A stretch of 64,000 bases of DNA from Elusimicrobia bacterium RIFOXYA2_FULL_47_53 (GTDB taxonomy: Bacteria; Elusimicrobiota; Endomicrobiia; Endomicrobiales; XYA2-FULL-47-53), in NCBI GenBank assembly GCA_001800315.1, contig MGVE01000020.1:186001-250000 (forward strand), written 5' to 3'. Below are positions 35,392-43,994 of the stretch, piece by piece; the stretch's first letter is position 1; every line of letters begins with the position of its first letter. The notes beneath the pieces are model-generated. The model did not search any database. It was not told the origin of the DNA and saw only the letters and a list, made by a program, of their open reading frames with translations. Both the position numbers and the translations under genes were made by a program.

Positions 35392-36956
35392 TATTTTTTT
35401 TCTAAGCGCGGGAAAAGAATTCCGCCCTTTTGAGTGGCTGTGCCCGGGCGGGGAGAAAGAATATTTTTTGATTTATTTCTGTCGGCGGACGACAGGTATT
35501 CCCGCGCGACGGATTCAATGTCTTCGGATTCGCCGAGCTGGGCCCAGATACTTTTGCATATATTGGGCATAAAGGGAAGAGCATATACTGTCAGCGCTTT
35601 AAGATTGGCGGCCATATTAAAAAGCACCGCGGGCAGTTCCGGGTTGTTTTCCTTTGCCATTTTCCACGGGGCCGTCTGCTGAATGTACTGGTTGGCGGAA
35701 TTTAACGACATCTGAAGCGCGGCGATATATCTGTGGAACTCAAGATTTTCAAGCAGCAGCTCTGAGCTTCCCATCTGGGAAAGAATGGTGTCCGCGCAGG
35801 CGGGCGCTGTGGAAGCGGCAGCCGGTTCGGGAATTAGTTTAGCGGAAAATTTTTCCAGCATATCAAGAGTTCGGTTCACGAGGTTGCCGAGATTATTAGC
35901 CAGATCCGTGTTGTATTTGTCTTTTAAGGCCTGCCAGGATATGTCGCCGTCGGCTCCGAAAGGGAAAAGCGAAAGCACGAGGTATCTTGCGGCATCGGCG
36001 CCGAACATCGCGGATAGTTCCTGCGGCCTTATGACATTGCCGATGCTCTTGGACATCTTCTGCCCGTCAATGGTAAAAAAACCGTGGGCGAAAACTTTCT
36101 TAGGCAGGGGCAGTCCGGCGCCCAGCAGCATAGCCGGCCATATTACGCTGTGAAACCATAGAATATCTTTTGCCATCAGCTGGCAGTCGGCAGGCCAGAG
36201 TTTTTTAAACAGCTCGGAGTTATCCTCAAAACCTATCGCGGTTATATAATTTAAAAGCGCGTCAACCCAGACATAAGCTGTCTGCTTTTCGTCAAAGGGA
36301 AGCGGTATGCCCCATTTTAAGTCGGAGCGGGACATGCTTATGTCCTCAAGCTTGTTTGCTTTAAGCTTGCCGGCTATCTCGTTTCGGCGCTCAACGGGGT
36401 AAATCGCTATATGGCCGGGATTTGATTCGTCTGTTATCCTTGCAAGCAGTTCATCCTGAAAAGCGGAAAGTTTGAAGAAGTAGTTCTCCTCGGAATGCTC
36501 TTCGGGCCTGGTTTTGTGGTCGGGGCAGCATTTTTGTTCGTCAAGATCGGCTTCGCCAAGGTATTTCTCGCAGCCGACGCAGTAAAGCCCGGAGTAATTC
36601 CCTTTGTAAATAAGGCCCTTGTCAAAAAGTTTCTGTAAAAAGCTTTTTACGGCGCTTTCATGCTTTGGATCGGTAGTGCGAATAAATCCGCTGAAGGAGA
36701 TTCCCAGTTCCTCCCAGGCTTTTCTAAACTCCGAGGAGATATGGTCGGCGAACTCTTTGGGCGATGTGCCCGCCTTTTGGGCCGCCTGCTCAATTTTAGA
36801 GCCGTGCTCGTCGGTGCCGGTGAGAAAATATACATCCTCGCCGCGCAGGCGGTGGTAGCGGGAGAGCACATCGGCGGCAACGGTAGTATAGGCGTGGCCT
36901 ATATGCGGCGTATCGTTGACATAATAAATTGGCGTGGTTATGTAGTATTTTTTCAT
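35391..36956 (-). CDS. metG: Methionyl-tRNA synthetase
   Basis: 521 residues. TTPIYYVNDTPHIGHAYTT holds the HIGH motif, TGTDEHGSKI follows, CVGCEKYL is the zinc knuckle, and KMSKSIGNVI is the KMSKS loop. The anticodon-binding domain runs to ~490. The C-terminal tRNA-binding/dimerisation domain of longer MetRS forms is absent, so the enzyme is probably a monomer or relies on a separate protein. Confidence 0.97.
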   Translation of the reverse strand: MKKYYITTPIYYVNDTPHIGHAYTTVAADVLSRYHRLRGEDVYFLTGTDEHGSKIEQAAQKAGTSPKEFADHISSEFRKAWEELGISFSGFIRTTDPKHESAVKSFLQKLFDKGLIYKGNYSGLYCVGCEKYLGEADLDEQKCCPDHKTRPEEHSEENYFFKLSAFQDELLARITDESNPGHIAIYPVERRNEIAGKLKANKLEDISMSRSDLKWGIPLPFDEKQTAYVWVDALLNYITAIGFEDNSELFKKLWPADCQLMAKDILWFHSVIWPAMLLGAGLPLPKKVFAHGFFTIDGQKMSKSIGNVIRPQELSAMFGADAARYLVLSLFPFGADGDISWQALKDKYNTDLANNLGNLVNRTLDMLEKFSAKLIPEPAAASTAPACADTILSQMGSSELLLENLEFHRYIAALQMSLNSANQYIQQTAPWKMAKENNPELPAVLFNMAANLKALTVYALPFMPNICKSIWAQLGESEDIESVAREYLSSADRNKSKNILSPRPGTATQKGGILFPRLEKK

Positions 36957-36971
36957 TTTATTAAAAAATGG

Positions 36972-37784
36972 CTATATGCCCATTTTATCCAGTATGGTAT
37001 GGGAAAGCTGGTCGGCGCTGAATATCTTTATCTGTTTGTCGGGCATTTCCACTCCGACCTCTTCCTTGAGGCAGTTGAGAGACACCACGGTGCCCTGTCC
37101 GGCCGGGGTATGGACTTTACTGCCGACTTTGGGCATTTTCTTTTTTGAGTGTTTGTAGCATTCCTGCTCATAGGCCAGGCAGCACATAAGCCTGCCGCAG
37201 AGGCCGGAGAGCTTTGCCGTGTTAAGCGAAAGATCCTGCTCCTTGGCCATATCTATCGTAACCGAAGAAAATTCTTTAAGGAAAGATTTACAGCAGAGTT
37301 TCCTGCCGCAGGTGCCTATGCCGCCAATCATTTTCGCTTCGTCCCGGACGCCTATCTGCACCATCTGGATTCTTGTCTTGAGTATGTGTCCCAGGTCCTT
37401 AATGAGTTCCCTGAAATCCACGCGCGTCTCGGAAGTGTAGTAAATAAACAGTTTGGAACGGTCAAAGGTGTACTGAACGCAGGTAAGCTTCATGGGAAGC
37501 TCGTGGTCCTCTATTTTATTAAGCACTATTCTCTGGGCCTGATGGTTCTTATCCTCGTTCTCTTTCTCCCTGGCGTGGTCTTCTTTTGTCATCTTGCGGA
37601 TAATTTTTCCGATACTGTCTTTGGGCTTCTCTACCATGCGTTCCCGCTCGTAAACCAGGCCCACTTCCTGCCCGTGCTCGGTTTCTAATATAACTGTGTC
37701 TCCCGCGGCGACATCAAGATGTCCCGTCTCTCCCAGAATTTTATCGCGCATTCTTCTTACTATAAGTCCGGCTACTATCGGCAT
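36972..37784 (-). CDS. ricT: PSP1-domain protein RicT (YaaT)
   Basis: 270 residues. The PSP1 domain shows the cysteine clusters GTCGRKLCCKSFL and LSGLCGRLMCCLAYE. In B. subtilis RicT (YaaT) works with RicA and RicF in an Fe-S-containing complex that promotes mRNA maturation by RNase Y. The position between holB and metG is the same as in Firmicutes. No ricA or ricF is seen here. Confidence 0.9.
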   Translation of the reverse strand: MPIVAGLIVRRMRDKILGETGHLDVAAGDTVILETEHGQEVGLVYERERMVEKPKDSIGKIIRKMTKEDHAREKENEDKNHQAQRIVLNKIEDHELPMKLTCVQYTFDRSKLFIYYTSETRVDFRELIKDLGHILKTRIQMVQIGVRDEAKMIGGIGTCGRKLCCKSFLKEFSSVTIDMAKEQDLSLNTAKLSGLCGRLMCCLAYEQECYKHSKKKMPKVGSKVHTPAGQGTVVSLNCLKEEVGVEMPDKQIKIFSADQLSHTILDKMGI

Positions 37785-37796
37785 AATTACCCCTGT

Positions 37797-38744
37797 TTAG
37801 TCGCTGCTTTTTGATAGTTTAAGGAAAAGCGAGTCCATTACCAGCTGAGGGTTCGCGTTCTTTTCCAGAAACTTCTGTGAAGCTATTATATTTTCCAGCG
37901 TTTTGAAATGTTTTTTAGGATTAGAGCGGAAGTCCCGCTTTACGGCCAGCAGCAGCTCATTTAAAAACTCGCCCGCGTTTTTGGAATACTGCTGGCTTTT
38001 AAACAGCAGCTGCGCCGAACTCAGGGTTCCCGACGAGATGCTTTTCCACACCTCCAGGGCCTCAATGGACTGGCCCGCGAGCTTTACATAAGCTTCGGAA
38101 ATTGAACCTTCGGATAAAGCCGCAATCTCTCTGGCCGTTTCCGGTTCAACCGAAGACTTTTCAATAAGAAGTTTAGCTATATCGTTTTCGGGAATGGGTC
38201 CGAAAAGCACTATCTGCGTCCTTGAAACTATGGTCGGCGGCAGGTTTTCTTTGTGCTTTGCCAGCAGTATGATAACCGTCCAGGCCGGCGGCTCCTCAAG
38301 AGTTTTCAAAAGGCAGTTCGCCGCGTCAATGGATATTTTCTCAGCGGGCTCAACTATAAATACTTTCCACCTGCCTTCAACGGGTTTCAGGTTAACTTCT
38401 TTCTGGAGAGCCCTTATGGTGTCAATCTTTATAACTTTCTGCTTATCCAAGTCCTTATTTTCCAGCCGGGCCTGGTATTCAAAATCTATGAGCTGAACAT
38501 CGGGATGGTTGAGCTTTGATATTTTCCCGCAGGAAAGGCAGTGGTCGCAGGGGCCCGGCAGGCTGTCTTTGCCGCCTGTGCGCGATTCGCAGTTTAAATA
38601 TTTTGCCAGTTCAAGGGCTGTTTTCTTTCTGCCGACTCCGTGAGGGCCTATAAAGAGATAAGCATGCGGAGTGCGCCCCGACTTCATCTGCCCGGTGAGT
38701 ATGTCTTTGGCTTTTTTCTGTCCCAAAATATCCGAAAAGCTCAT
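37797..38744 (-). CDS. holB: DNA polymerase III subunit delta'
   Basis: 315 residues. The AAA fold starts with LFIGPHGVGRKKTALELA, in which the P-loop lysine is shifted or replaced (GVGRKK), as expected for the non-hydrolysing delta' subunit. A four-cysteine zinc site follows (CES ... CDHCLSC), then CLLKTLEEPP and SRTQIV. It is part of the clamp loader that places the sliding clamp on DNA. It overlaps tmk by 4 bases. Confidence 0.88.
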   Translation of the reverse strand: MSFSDILGQKKAKDILTGQMKSGRTPHAYLFIGPHGVGRKKTALELAKYLNCESRTGGKDSLPGPCDHCLSCGKISKLNHPDVQLIDFEYQARLENKDLDKQKVIKIDTIRALQKEVNLKPVEGRWKVFIVEPAEKISIDAANCLLKTLEEPPAWTVIILLAKHKENLPPTIVSRTQIVLFGPIPENDIAKLLIEKSSVEPETAREIAALSEGSISEAYVKLAGQSIEALEVWKSISSGTLSSAQLLFKSQQYSKNAGEFLNELLLAVKRDFRSNPKKHFKTLENIIASQKFLEKNANPQLVMDSLFLKLSKSSD

Positions 38745-39388
38745 AGTTTCAGCGCTTTTTTGACTATCTGCCTTATTTTGTCCTGGGTATCCTCAACTGT
38801 TTCGGCTGTCCTGACCACCTTGATTCTTTTTGGCTCAAGCTTCGCTATTTTTAAATAAGCTGCCCTGACAGTTCTGTGGAAATCAAAGTTCTCCCGCTCT
38901 ATCCTGTCGGAGGCCTCAAAGGATTCTTTTTTAATGCCCCTGGCAAGAGCGAGGCCCCGCTCAACCGGAGTGTCAAGCACTATGGTGAGGTCGGGGGAAA
39001 TACCGCAGGTCGCTATGGAGTTTAGTTTTTTTATCGTCGGTATGTCCAACTTTCGGCCGTAACCCTGATAGGCGAGCGTGGCGTCGGTGTACCTGTCACA
39101 GATAACGGTTTTGCCGTTATTAAGAGCCGGGATAATAAGTTCCTGCGTGTGCTGGGCCCTGCTCGCCTCGTAAAGCATAAGCTCGGCCAGGGGGGTAATG
39201 GAGTTTTTTGGATTGAGCAGAACCTGCCTGATGTCTTCGGCAAGTTTTGTGCCGCCCGGCTCTCTTGTGCGTACGACGCTAAAGCCGCAACCGTGCAGGT
39301 AACGGGACAGCAGTTCGCAGTGAGTGCTTTTCCCGCCGCCTTCCGGTCCTTCAAATGTTATAAAAAAACCTTTCTTGTTTTTTTTCAT
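38741..39388 (-). CDS. tmk: Thymidylate kinase
   Basis: 215 residues. FITFEGPEGGGKSTHCELL is the P-loop, RTREPGGTKLAEDIR the conserved DRX/REPGGT block and VICDRYTDATLAYQG the catalytic loop. It makes dTDP from dTMP. It leads the operon tmk-holB-ricT-metG-tatD-radical SAM-yabE and its promoter overlaps the upstream terminator. Confidence 0.96.
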   Translation of the reverse strand: MKKNKKGFFITFEGPEGGGKSTHCELLSRYLHGCGFSVVRTREPGGTKLAEDIRQVLLNPKNSITPLAELMLYEASRAQHTQELIIPALNNGKTVICDRYTDATLAYQGYGRKLDIPTIKKLNSIATCGISPDLTIVLDTPVERGLALARGIKKESFEASDRIERENFDFHRTVRAAYLKIAKLEPKRIKVVRTAETVEDTQDKIRQIVKKALKL

Positions 39389-39455
39389 AAAAAATTGTTA
39401 AGTTTTTAACCGCTGCCGGCCGGCATCGCCGAAAAGCAACGCTTCAGCGAAGAAG

Positions 39456-39484
39456 ATTCTAACAAAAAAAACCCCCTAAGTCAA
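39456..39484 (-). promoter_or_regulatory. Sigma-70 promoter of the tmk operon, inside the pilin terminator
   Basis: On the minus strand TTGACT (39484-39479) and TAGAAT (39461-39456) are 17 bases apart. The -35 box sits in the loop of the terminator hairpin and the terminator T run forms the spacer. Transcription would start near 39449, about 60 bases before the tmk ATG. Confidence 0.65.
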
Positions 39485-39496
39485 AAAAGGGGTTTT
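39464..39496 (-). terminator. Terminator of the minor-pilin operon
   Basis: An 8-bp stem (AAAACCCC at 39468-39475 with GGGGTTTT at 39489-39496) read on the minus strand ends in eight T residues. It begins 20 bases after the stop of the last pilin gene. Confidence 0.85.
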
Positions 39497-39515
39497 AATG
39501 CCTGTCCTTGGGCCG

Positions 39516-40790
39516 TTACCAGGTTGTCTGCACTTCTTTCCAGGATATCTGGCGGGCTGTAGCGTTGGAAACCCTGACACTTGAAGAAACCGCAAGGTCG
39601 TAATAGATTTTAAAGGTGTTAAAGCTGACCTCGCCTATTATTTTTGCCGAACCCACAAGGGTAGCGTTTCCTCCCGCGCTGTTTAAGTTGCCTCCGCAGT
39701 AGAGAAAGCCGTGCATCCCGCAGTTTGTAACACCGTAAGTGGCGGAACCCTCCCCGGGATAATTATAGCTCGGATTAATTTCTTTTTGTTTTACATATTC
39801 AAGGTCCGCCTGTGGGGGGACATTCGCGGTAAAGCTGACGCCGTCACCCTTAAAATCAACATTTCCTTCGCCTATCATGGCCTGGAGCTGTACGAATGAG
39901 CCGGTCTGTCCGTCTAAAGTGCCGTCAGTATAAATTACACAGGTTGAAGATCTGAATTTGTAGCCTCCGAATAAGCGAATGCCGCCATTATTTTGTGACG
40001 CGAGGAAATATCCGCTTCCGGTTGGAGATGATACGGCAAGCTGGGCGCCGGTGGCTTTCTTAATAGTGCCTCCGCCGCAGCTTGTTGGGATGCTGGATTT
40101 TTTGGCTATGTCCCTGTAAAAAGGAAGGTCTATTTGAGTGCCTGTTCCAAGGTCTTCAAAAGCCCAGAATTCCTTTCCGTCGGAATTTGGGGCCGTGGGG
40201 TCCGAGTCCCTCGGATCAATCTGGCCTATGGAATATTTTCTCGGATACCAGCTGGACAGGCCGGTTATATCCGTAAACGATACTATCGGGCCCCAGTGAA
40301 CATCCAGATTCGGTTTCCAGGAGAGGCCGCCGTCAATGTTCATGGCGGAATCTACCACTGCTTTTGACATTACTATTTCAATGCATCGGACCGCGCTGTT
40401 CGTGGGGTCTCTTCCCTTGGACCTTATTGTAATTTCCCCGGGGTCGGGGCCCGCAAAAATATCTACTTTGTACTGGCCGGAGAGTTTTGTGCCGGCGGAA
40501 TCGGAATAAATGTCGTAGGTAACATCATCATCGTAGCCCGAAATCGGGGTGCCGTAGATAACGGATTCCCAGTTCGCGGTATTTTCCGCGAGTTTCCATT
40601 TGCCGCGGTCGGCGCCGGCTTCGGCCGCGTGGAAGGCGCGGGAGGTCTTGCTCTGTTTCGCGGTCCACCGGGACTCGCTTTGAACCATGAAAACCAGGGC
40701 GGGGATAATAATCATAAATATTATCATTATGCCCATGATTATCATAAGGGTCTGTCCGCTGCTGGATGATTTTTTAAAATTTTCGTTCAT
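39516..40790 (-). CDS. PilX-like minor pilin / pilus assembly protein
   Basis: 424 residues. The N-terminus SSSSGQTLMIIMGIMIIFMI is a pilin-like hydrophobic helix but lacks the classical G-FTLIE cleavage motif, as in PilX proteins; SRAFHAAEAGADRG is the PilX-type block right after it. The rest is a large beta-rich domain with no recognised motif. Third gene of a V-W-X-like minor pilin set, so it probably primes or tips a type IV pilus or pseudopilus. Confidence 0.65.
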   Translation of the reverse strand: MNENFKKSSSSGQTLMIIMGIMIIFMIIIPALVFMVQSESRWTAKQSKTSRAFHAAEAGADRGKWKLAENTANWESVIYGTPISGYDDDVTYDIYSDSAGTKLSGQYKVDIFAGPDPGEITIRSKGRDPTNSAVRCIEIVMSKAVVDSAMNIDGGLSWKPNLDVHWGPIVSFTDITGLSSWYPRKYSIGQIDPRDSDPTAPNSDGKEFWAFEDLGTGTQIDLPFYRDIAKKSSIPTSCGGGTIKKATGAQLAVSSPTGSGYFLASQNNGGIRLFGGYKFRSSTCVIYTDGTLDGQTGSFVQLQAMIGEGNVDFKGDGVSFTANVPPQADLEYVKQKEINPSYNYPGEGSATYGVTNCGMHGFLYCGGNLNSAGGNATLVGSAKIIGEVSFNTFKIYYDLAVSSSVRVSNATARQISWKEVQTTW

Positions 40791-40803
40791 AGTGTCCCGG
40801 CCT

Positions 40804-41328
40804 TTAGTTCATTATTCTGACTTTTTCCACCGACAACTGCAGGGTTTTCGCGGCGCCTTCATAAGTGGCTTTTTCAAAACAGAGCGAAACCGAAAGTATT
40901 GAATTGTCGTCAAGCCTCGGATAGGTGAATATAAGGTTCCTCAGGTTGTCGGCCACTTTATTTTCGTGCCAGACAGAGGAGCCCTCGTCTTTCCTGGCCA
41001 TAAAGAACTTGTCGTTAATCTGATAGAAGCGGTAGGCCTTTCCGTTGATGTGGGTAAATTCAACCATGGAGCAGGGCGGATGGCTGGAGTTGTATCTTGT
41101 TATGGTCACGGTGTCGGCCTGGCCCTGCCGTAGCGTCCTGTTCATAAGGTCAATGCAGACTCTGGCGTCTCTTTGAATTTCGCCCTTCGCGGTAGCCAGC
41201 CTTGAAAATTTTAAGCCGTTTATCATAAAGGTCCCTATCACCGAGGACAATATGCCTAAAATTGCCACGGAAATAAGGAGTTCTACAAGGGTGACGCCTC
41301 TGGAATTATTTTTATTCATAGTAATCAT
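40804..41328 (-). CDS. PilW/GspJ-like minor prepilin
   Basis: 174 residues. SRG/VTLVELLISVAILGIL is a prepilin peptidase site plus N-terminal helix with the conserved Glu5; processing should fall after the Gly. The start overlaps the previous stop by 4 bases; an ATG 3 codons in is an alternative. The globular part (RDARVCIDLMNRTLRQGQAD) looks like PilW/GspJ. It should be inserted in the inner membrane and built into a pilus tip complex. Confidence 0.72.
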   Translation of the reverse strand: MITMNKNNSRGVTLVELLISVAILGILSSVIGTFMINGLKFSRLATAKGEIQRDARVCIDLMNRTLRQGQADTVTITRYNSSHPPCSMVEFTHINGKAYRFYQINDKFFMARKDEGSSVWHENKVADNLRNLIFTYPRLDDNSILSVSLCFEKATYEGAAKTLQLSVEKVRIMN

Positions 41329-43853
41329 GGCCAGGTAAAGTTTATTCCCGGCGCGGTCGCGCCCGAGGTAACCGGGTTGCCGAGCGACTGTTTTTTTGAG
41401 TAGGCAGTGGTTCCGCCTCCCATGGTACTGTACCAGGCGTAAACATTGTAGGTATGGCCGCCCCTGACTTCAAGCTCGTAGGTTCCGTCCGACTTGCTGA
41501 CAGTTCCATAGTAGAGGCTTCCGCTTGCTATCAGGGCATTGTTAATATCGGGAGGATCCGTAGTGATAGTGGATGTGGTGGCAATAATAAGCACCCCGGT
41601 TTCTATCGCGGCGCTGTTGTTGGTGACGGTTCCCGCGAGTTTTCCAAAAGCCGATGTCACCGTGTAAGAGCTGAAAAAACCGCTCGTATCGGTCCACTTT
41701 GTGGAACCTGCCGCGACCGTAACGATTCTTTGCGAGGGGCTGGAAATCTCCCCGGAATCAAGGGTCGGGACTATGGTGTAGTTATTTTTGGATGTGGAAC
41801 AGTTGCTGAGGTAAAAGCGGCCGTCAGCCTGGGTAAAAGTTATCCCGGACTCATTGCCGTTGTTGTCATAGGCTACTATGTATATATCGGGCAGAGGATC
41901 GCCGGAATTGGAAAGAACCCTGCCGGCAATAATTCCTCCCGGAGCTATGTCAAAATTTGTATTGCTTGTAATCTGGCCCTGATTCACCGGAACGGTGCTT
42001 ATGTACTGGCTCGTGTAGCTGGAGTTAAGGTTGCCTGGATTAGCGGTAATGTTGTAAAGGCCCGGGTCAAGCGCTATGGTATAGCCGCCCCAGGCGTTAG
42101 AGTAGGTAAAATATACACCCGCCTCAACTTTTATTCCCGAAACTCCTACGCCTCCCGAGCGGACATATCCCGTTACAAGCCCCGTGCTCGCCTCGCTTGA
42201 AAGTATTGTGTAGTAGCGGTCCGCGAGAGGCCACGCCGGAGTAGTCGTGCTGTTTGAGACACCGACAGTCTGTCCGTTGTTTAAGAGGGTTACATTGCCT
42301 ACTTGCCGAAAGGATTTGTAGCCATACATTCCGCTGTAATACATTCCCAAATTCCATGTTCCCGTGGCAACATTGGGCAGATAAAAGTACCCGGTGGTAG
42401 AGGCGGTGACGGGGCTGGAGGTAGAGTCGTCCGATGTTATTATCGCGCTTGCCGCGGGGGATCCGCTCGTAGGTGTGGAGATAGAAATACTGTTTTTAGG
42501 ATAATAGTCCGGGCTTGCCCCAATACTAATATTCTTGTGAAAATCATTGCTGTTATTATATGTGTCAAACGCGTTTCCAAGAATTTGCGAGTATGTGTTA
42601 GGGCAGGAGTATCTTATGTGCGTTTTGCCATCGTCAAGACCGTTGCCGTCCTTGATTGGAGAAGTTTCAAAATAAGTAAACCCGGAAGGGCCGGGATTAT
42701 CCCCGGCTGGCTGGGTCCAGCCCACCATATCAGAGTACCAGGCACTAATTGTCCCGGGTTTCTTTGTCAGCAAGAATATCGCGCCTCTCTCGTCTTCTTT
42801 TATCCTGTCCCCATCATCATAATACGCGTCCGCGTCAATTAAAAAGGCGCCGGTGTTAACGGTGCTTGTATTCGCGACAAGGTAATAATGGTAAGGTAAT
42901 ATTGTGTTGTTGGCTACGGTCAGGTTAGAGGATGGCGCGAGAAGGCTTGCGGGATCGCCTTCTTTTACGGTGTATAAATAGAAATGGTTTGCGTCCACAG
43001 TCCACTGAAATGTCGTGGGGTTGTAAAGCTCTACCCACTCAAAATCATCGCCCGCCGCGGTCTCGGAACTGGAGACTATCTTTGATATAACGATATGGTC
43101 GTTGACAAACACATAGCCCGTGACATTCCCGACGGCCATTTTGGTAAGGTATATATCGCAGTTAACCGCGCCCGAGACATTAAGAGAAGGGGAAGTGTTT
43201 ACCCAGTAGCCGTCTTTAGACGCCCTGACCTGATAAGTTCCCGTGGGAACTTTTATTGAGTACGCGCCGGATGCGTCTGTCGTAGAATTCCAGTTCAGGT
43301 TATCTACTACCTCAACACTCGCCTGGCTAAGGAGCGCGGAAGTTCCCTGCTCCTTAATAAGCCCCGAAATTACTCCGTCCAGTGGTTTGCGGTTCGGGTC
43401 ATTCCTCAGGTTTGCCAGAGAGAAAGATTTTTGATTGCCTTCCTCATTCCATAAAACAGTTATTGTAATTTTCTTTATACCGGTATCTCCCGCGTCGGGA
43501 AGCGCCTCAACAAGATCGCCGGAAGCGTTTTCCACGGCGCGCTGGATAAGCACCCTTCTTTCATAGCTGATATCACCGACTAAAACTCCCTTTTCGGGGG
43601 GATAATAAGTGTTATCGTACCCATAAGATAGCATGTCGCTCATGGTCGTTGCGCTAAGGCGTGAGTAAGGGACATTTTTTAAAAATTCTATTTTTTCCTG
43701 GGCGAGGTTTGCGGCGACGGTGCGGGTGCGGTTTATTAATATGCCTTTCCCGAGCTTAAAATACACAAGGGTGACTGAGGTAAAGAATATGCCTATGATG
43801 GCGACGCTTATCACCATTTCCATAAGGCTGAAACCGTTCGGTTTTTTGCGCAT
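41325..43853 (-). CDS. Giant prepilin with carboxypeptidase-regulatory-like and lamin-tail domains
   Basis: 842 residues from the ATG at 43853 (a TTG at 43877 adds 8). PNG/FSLMEMVISVAIIGIF is a perfect type III signal with Glu5. After a PilV/GspI-like part (~40-160) come several beta-sandwich repeats of the carboxypeptidase-regulatory type (ISGLIKEQGTSALLSQASVE, GYVRSGGVGVSGIKVEAGVY, GRVLSNSGDPLPDIYIVAYD, GKLAGTVTNNSAAIETGVLI). Between the first and second of them, ~255-420, lies a lamin-tail-like domain (IVISKIVSSSE ... DFEWVELYNPT). Ordinary minor pilins are 130-250 residues, so this one would carry a long stalk or adhesive arm outward. Confidence 0.75.
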   Translation of the reverse strand: MRKKPNGFSLMEMVISVAIIGIFFTSVTLVYFKLGKGILINRTRTVAANLAQEKIEFLKNVPYSRLSATTMSDMLSYGYDNTYYPPEKGVLVGDISYERRVLIQRAVENASGDLVEALPDAGDTGIKKITITVLWNEEGNQKSFSLANLRNDPNRKPLDGVISGLIKEQGTSALLSQASVEVVDNLNWNSTTDASGAYSIKVPTGTYQVRASKDGYWVNTSPSLNVSGAVNCDIYLTKMAVGNVTGYVFVNDHIVISKIVSSSETAAGDDFEWVELYNPTTFQWTVDANHFYLYTVKEGDPASLLAPSSNLTVANNTILPYHYYLVANTSTVNTGAFLIDADAYYDDGDRIKEDERGAIFLLTKKPGTISAWYSDMVGWTQPAGDNPGPSGFTYFETSPIKDGNGLDDGKTHIRYSCPNTYSQILGNAFDTYNNSNDFHKNISIGASPDYYPKNSISISTPTSGSPAASAIITSDDSTSSPVTASTTGYFYLPNVATGTWNLGMYYSGMYGYKSFRQVGNVTLLNNGQTVGVSNSTTTPAWPLADRYYTILSSEASTGLVTGYVRSGGVGVSGIKVEAGVYFTYSNAWGGYTIALDPGLYNITANPGNLNSSYTSQYISTVPVNQGQITSNTNFDIAPGGIIAGRVLSNSGDPLPDIYIVAYDNNGNESGITFTQADGRFYLSNCSTSKNNYTIVPTLDSGEISSPSQRIVTVAAGSTKWTDTSGFFSSYTVTSAFGKLAGTVTNNSAAIETGVLIIATTSTITTDPPDINNALIASGSLYYGTVSKSDGTYELEVRGGHTYNVYAWYSTMGGGTTAYSKKQSLGNPVTSGATAPGINFTWP

Positions 43854-43918
43854 AAAGTTATCCGGGTTGGAAAACAAAACACAAACAAAATTCTATTGGA
43901 TTTGAATATTCCCTTATA

Positions 43919-43947
43919 AATATAACAGGTATTTGTCTTTTTGTCAA
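43919..43947 (-). promoter_or_regulatory. Sigma-70 promoter of the pilin operon
   Basis: On the minus strand a perfect TTGACA (43947-43942) is 17 bases from TATATT (43924-43919). It lies about 65 bases upstream of the first pilin ATG. Confidence 0.75.
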
Positions 43948-43953
43948 GGCAGC

Positions 43954-43983
43954 TTGAAAGCATATCAATATTTTTGTTATAAT
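43954..43983 (+). promoter_or_regulatory. Sigma-70 promoter giving a near-leaderless mRNA
   Basis: TTGAAA (43954-43959), an 18-base spacer and a perfect TATAAT (43978-43983). The ATG of the next gene is only 11 bases after the -10 box, so the 5' leader would be about 4-6 bases. Its -35 is 6 bases from the -35 of the divergent pilin promoter. Confidence 0.7.
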
Positions 43984-43994
43984 ACAGTTTCATC

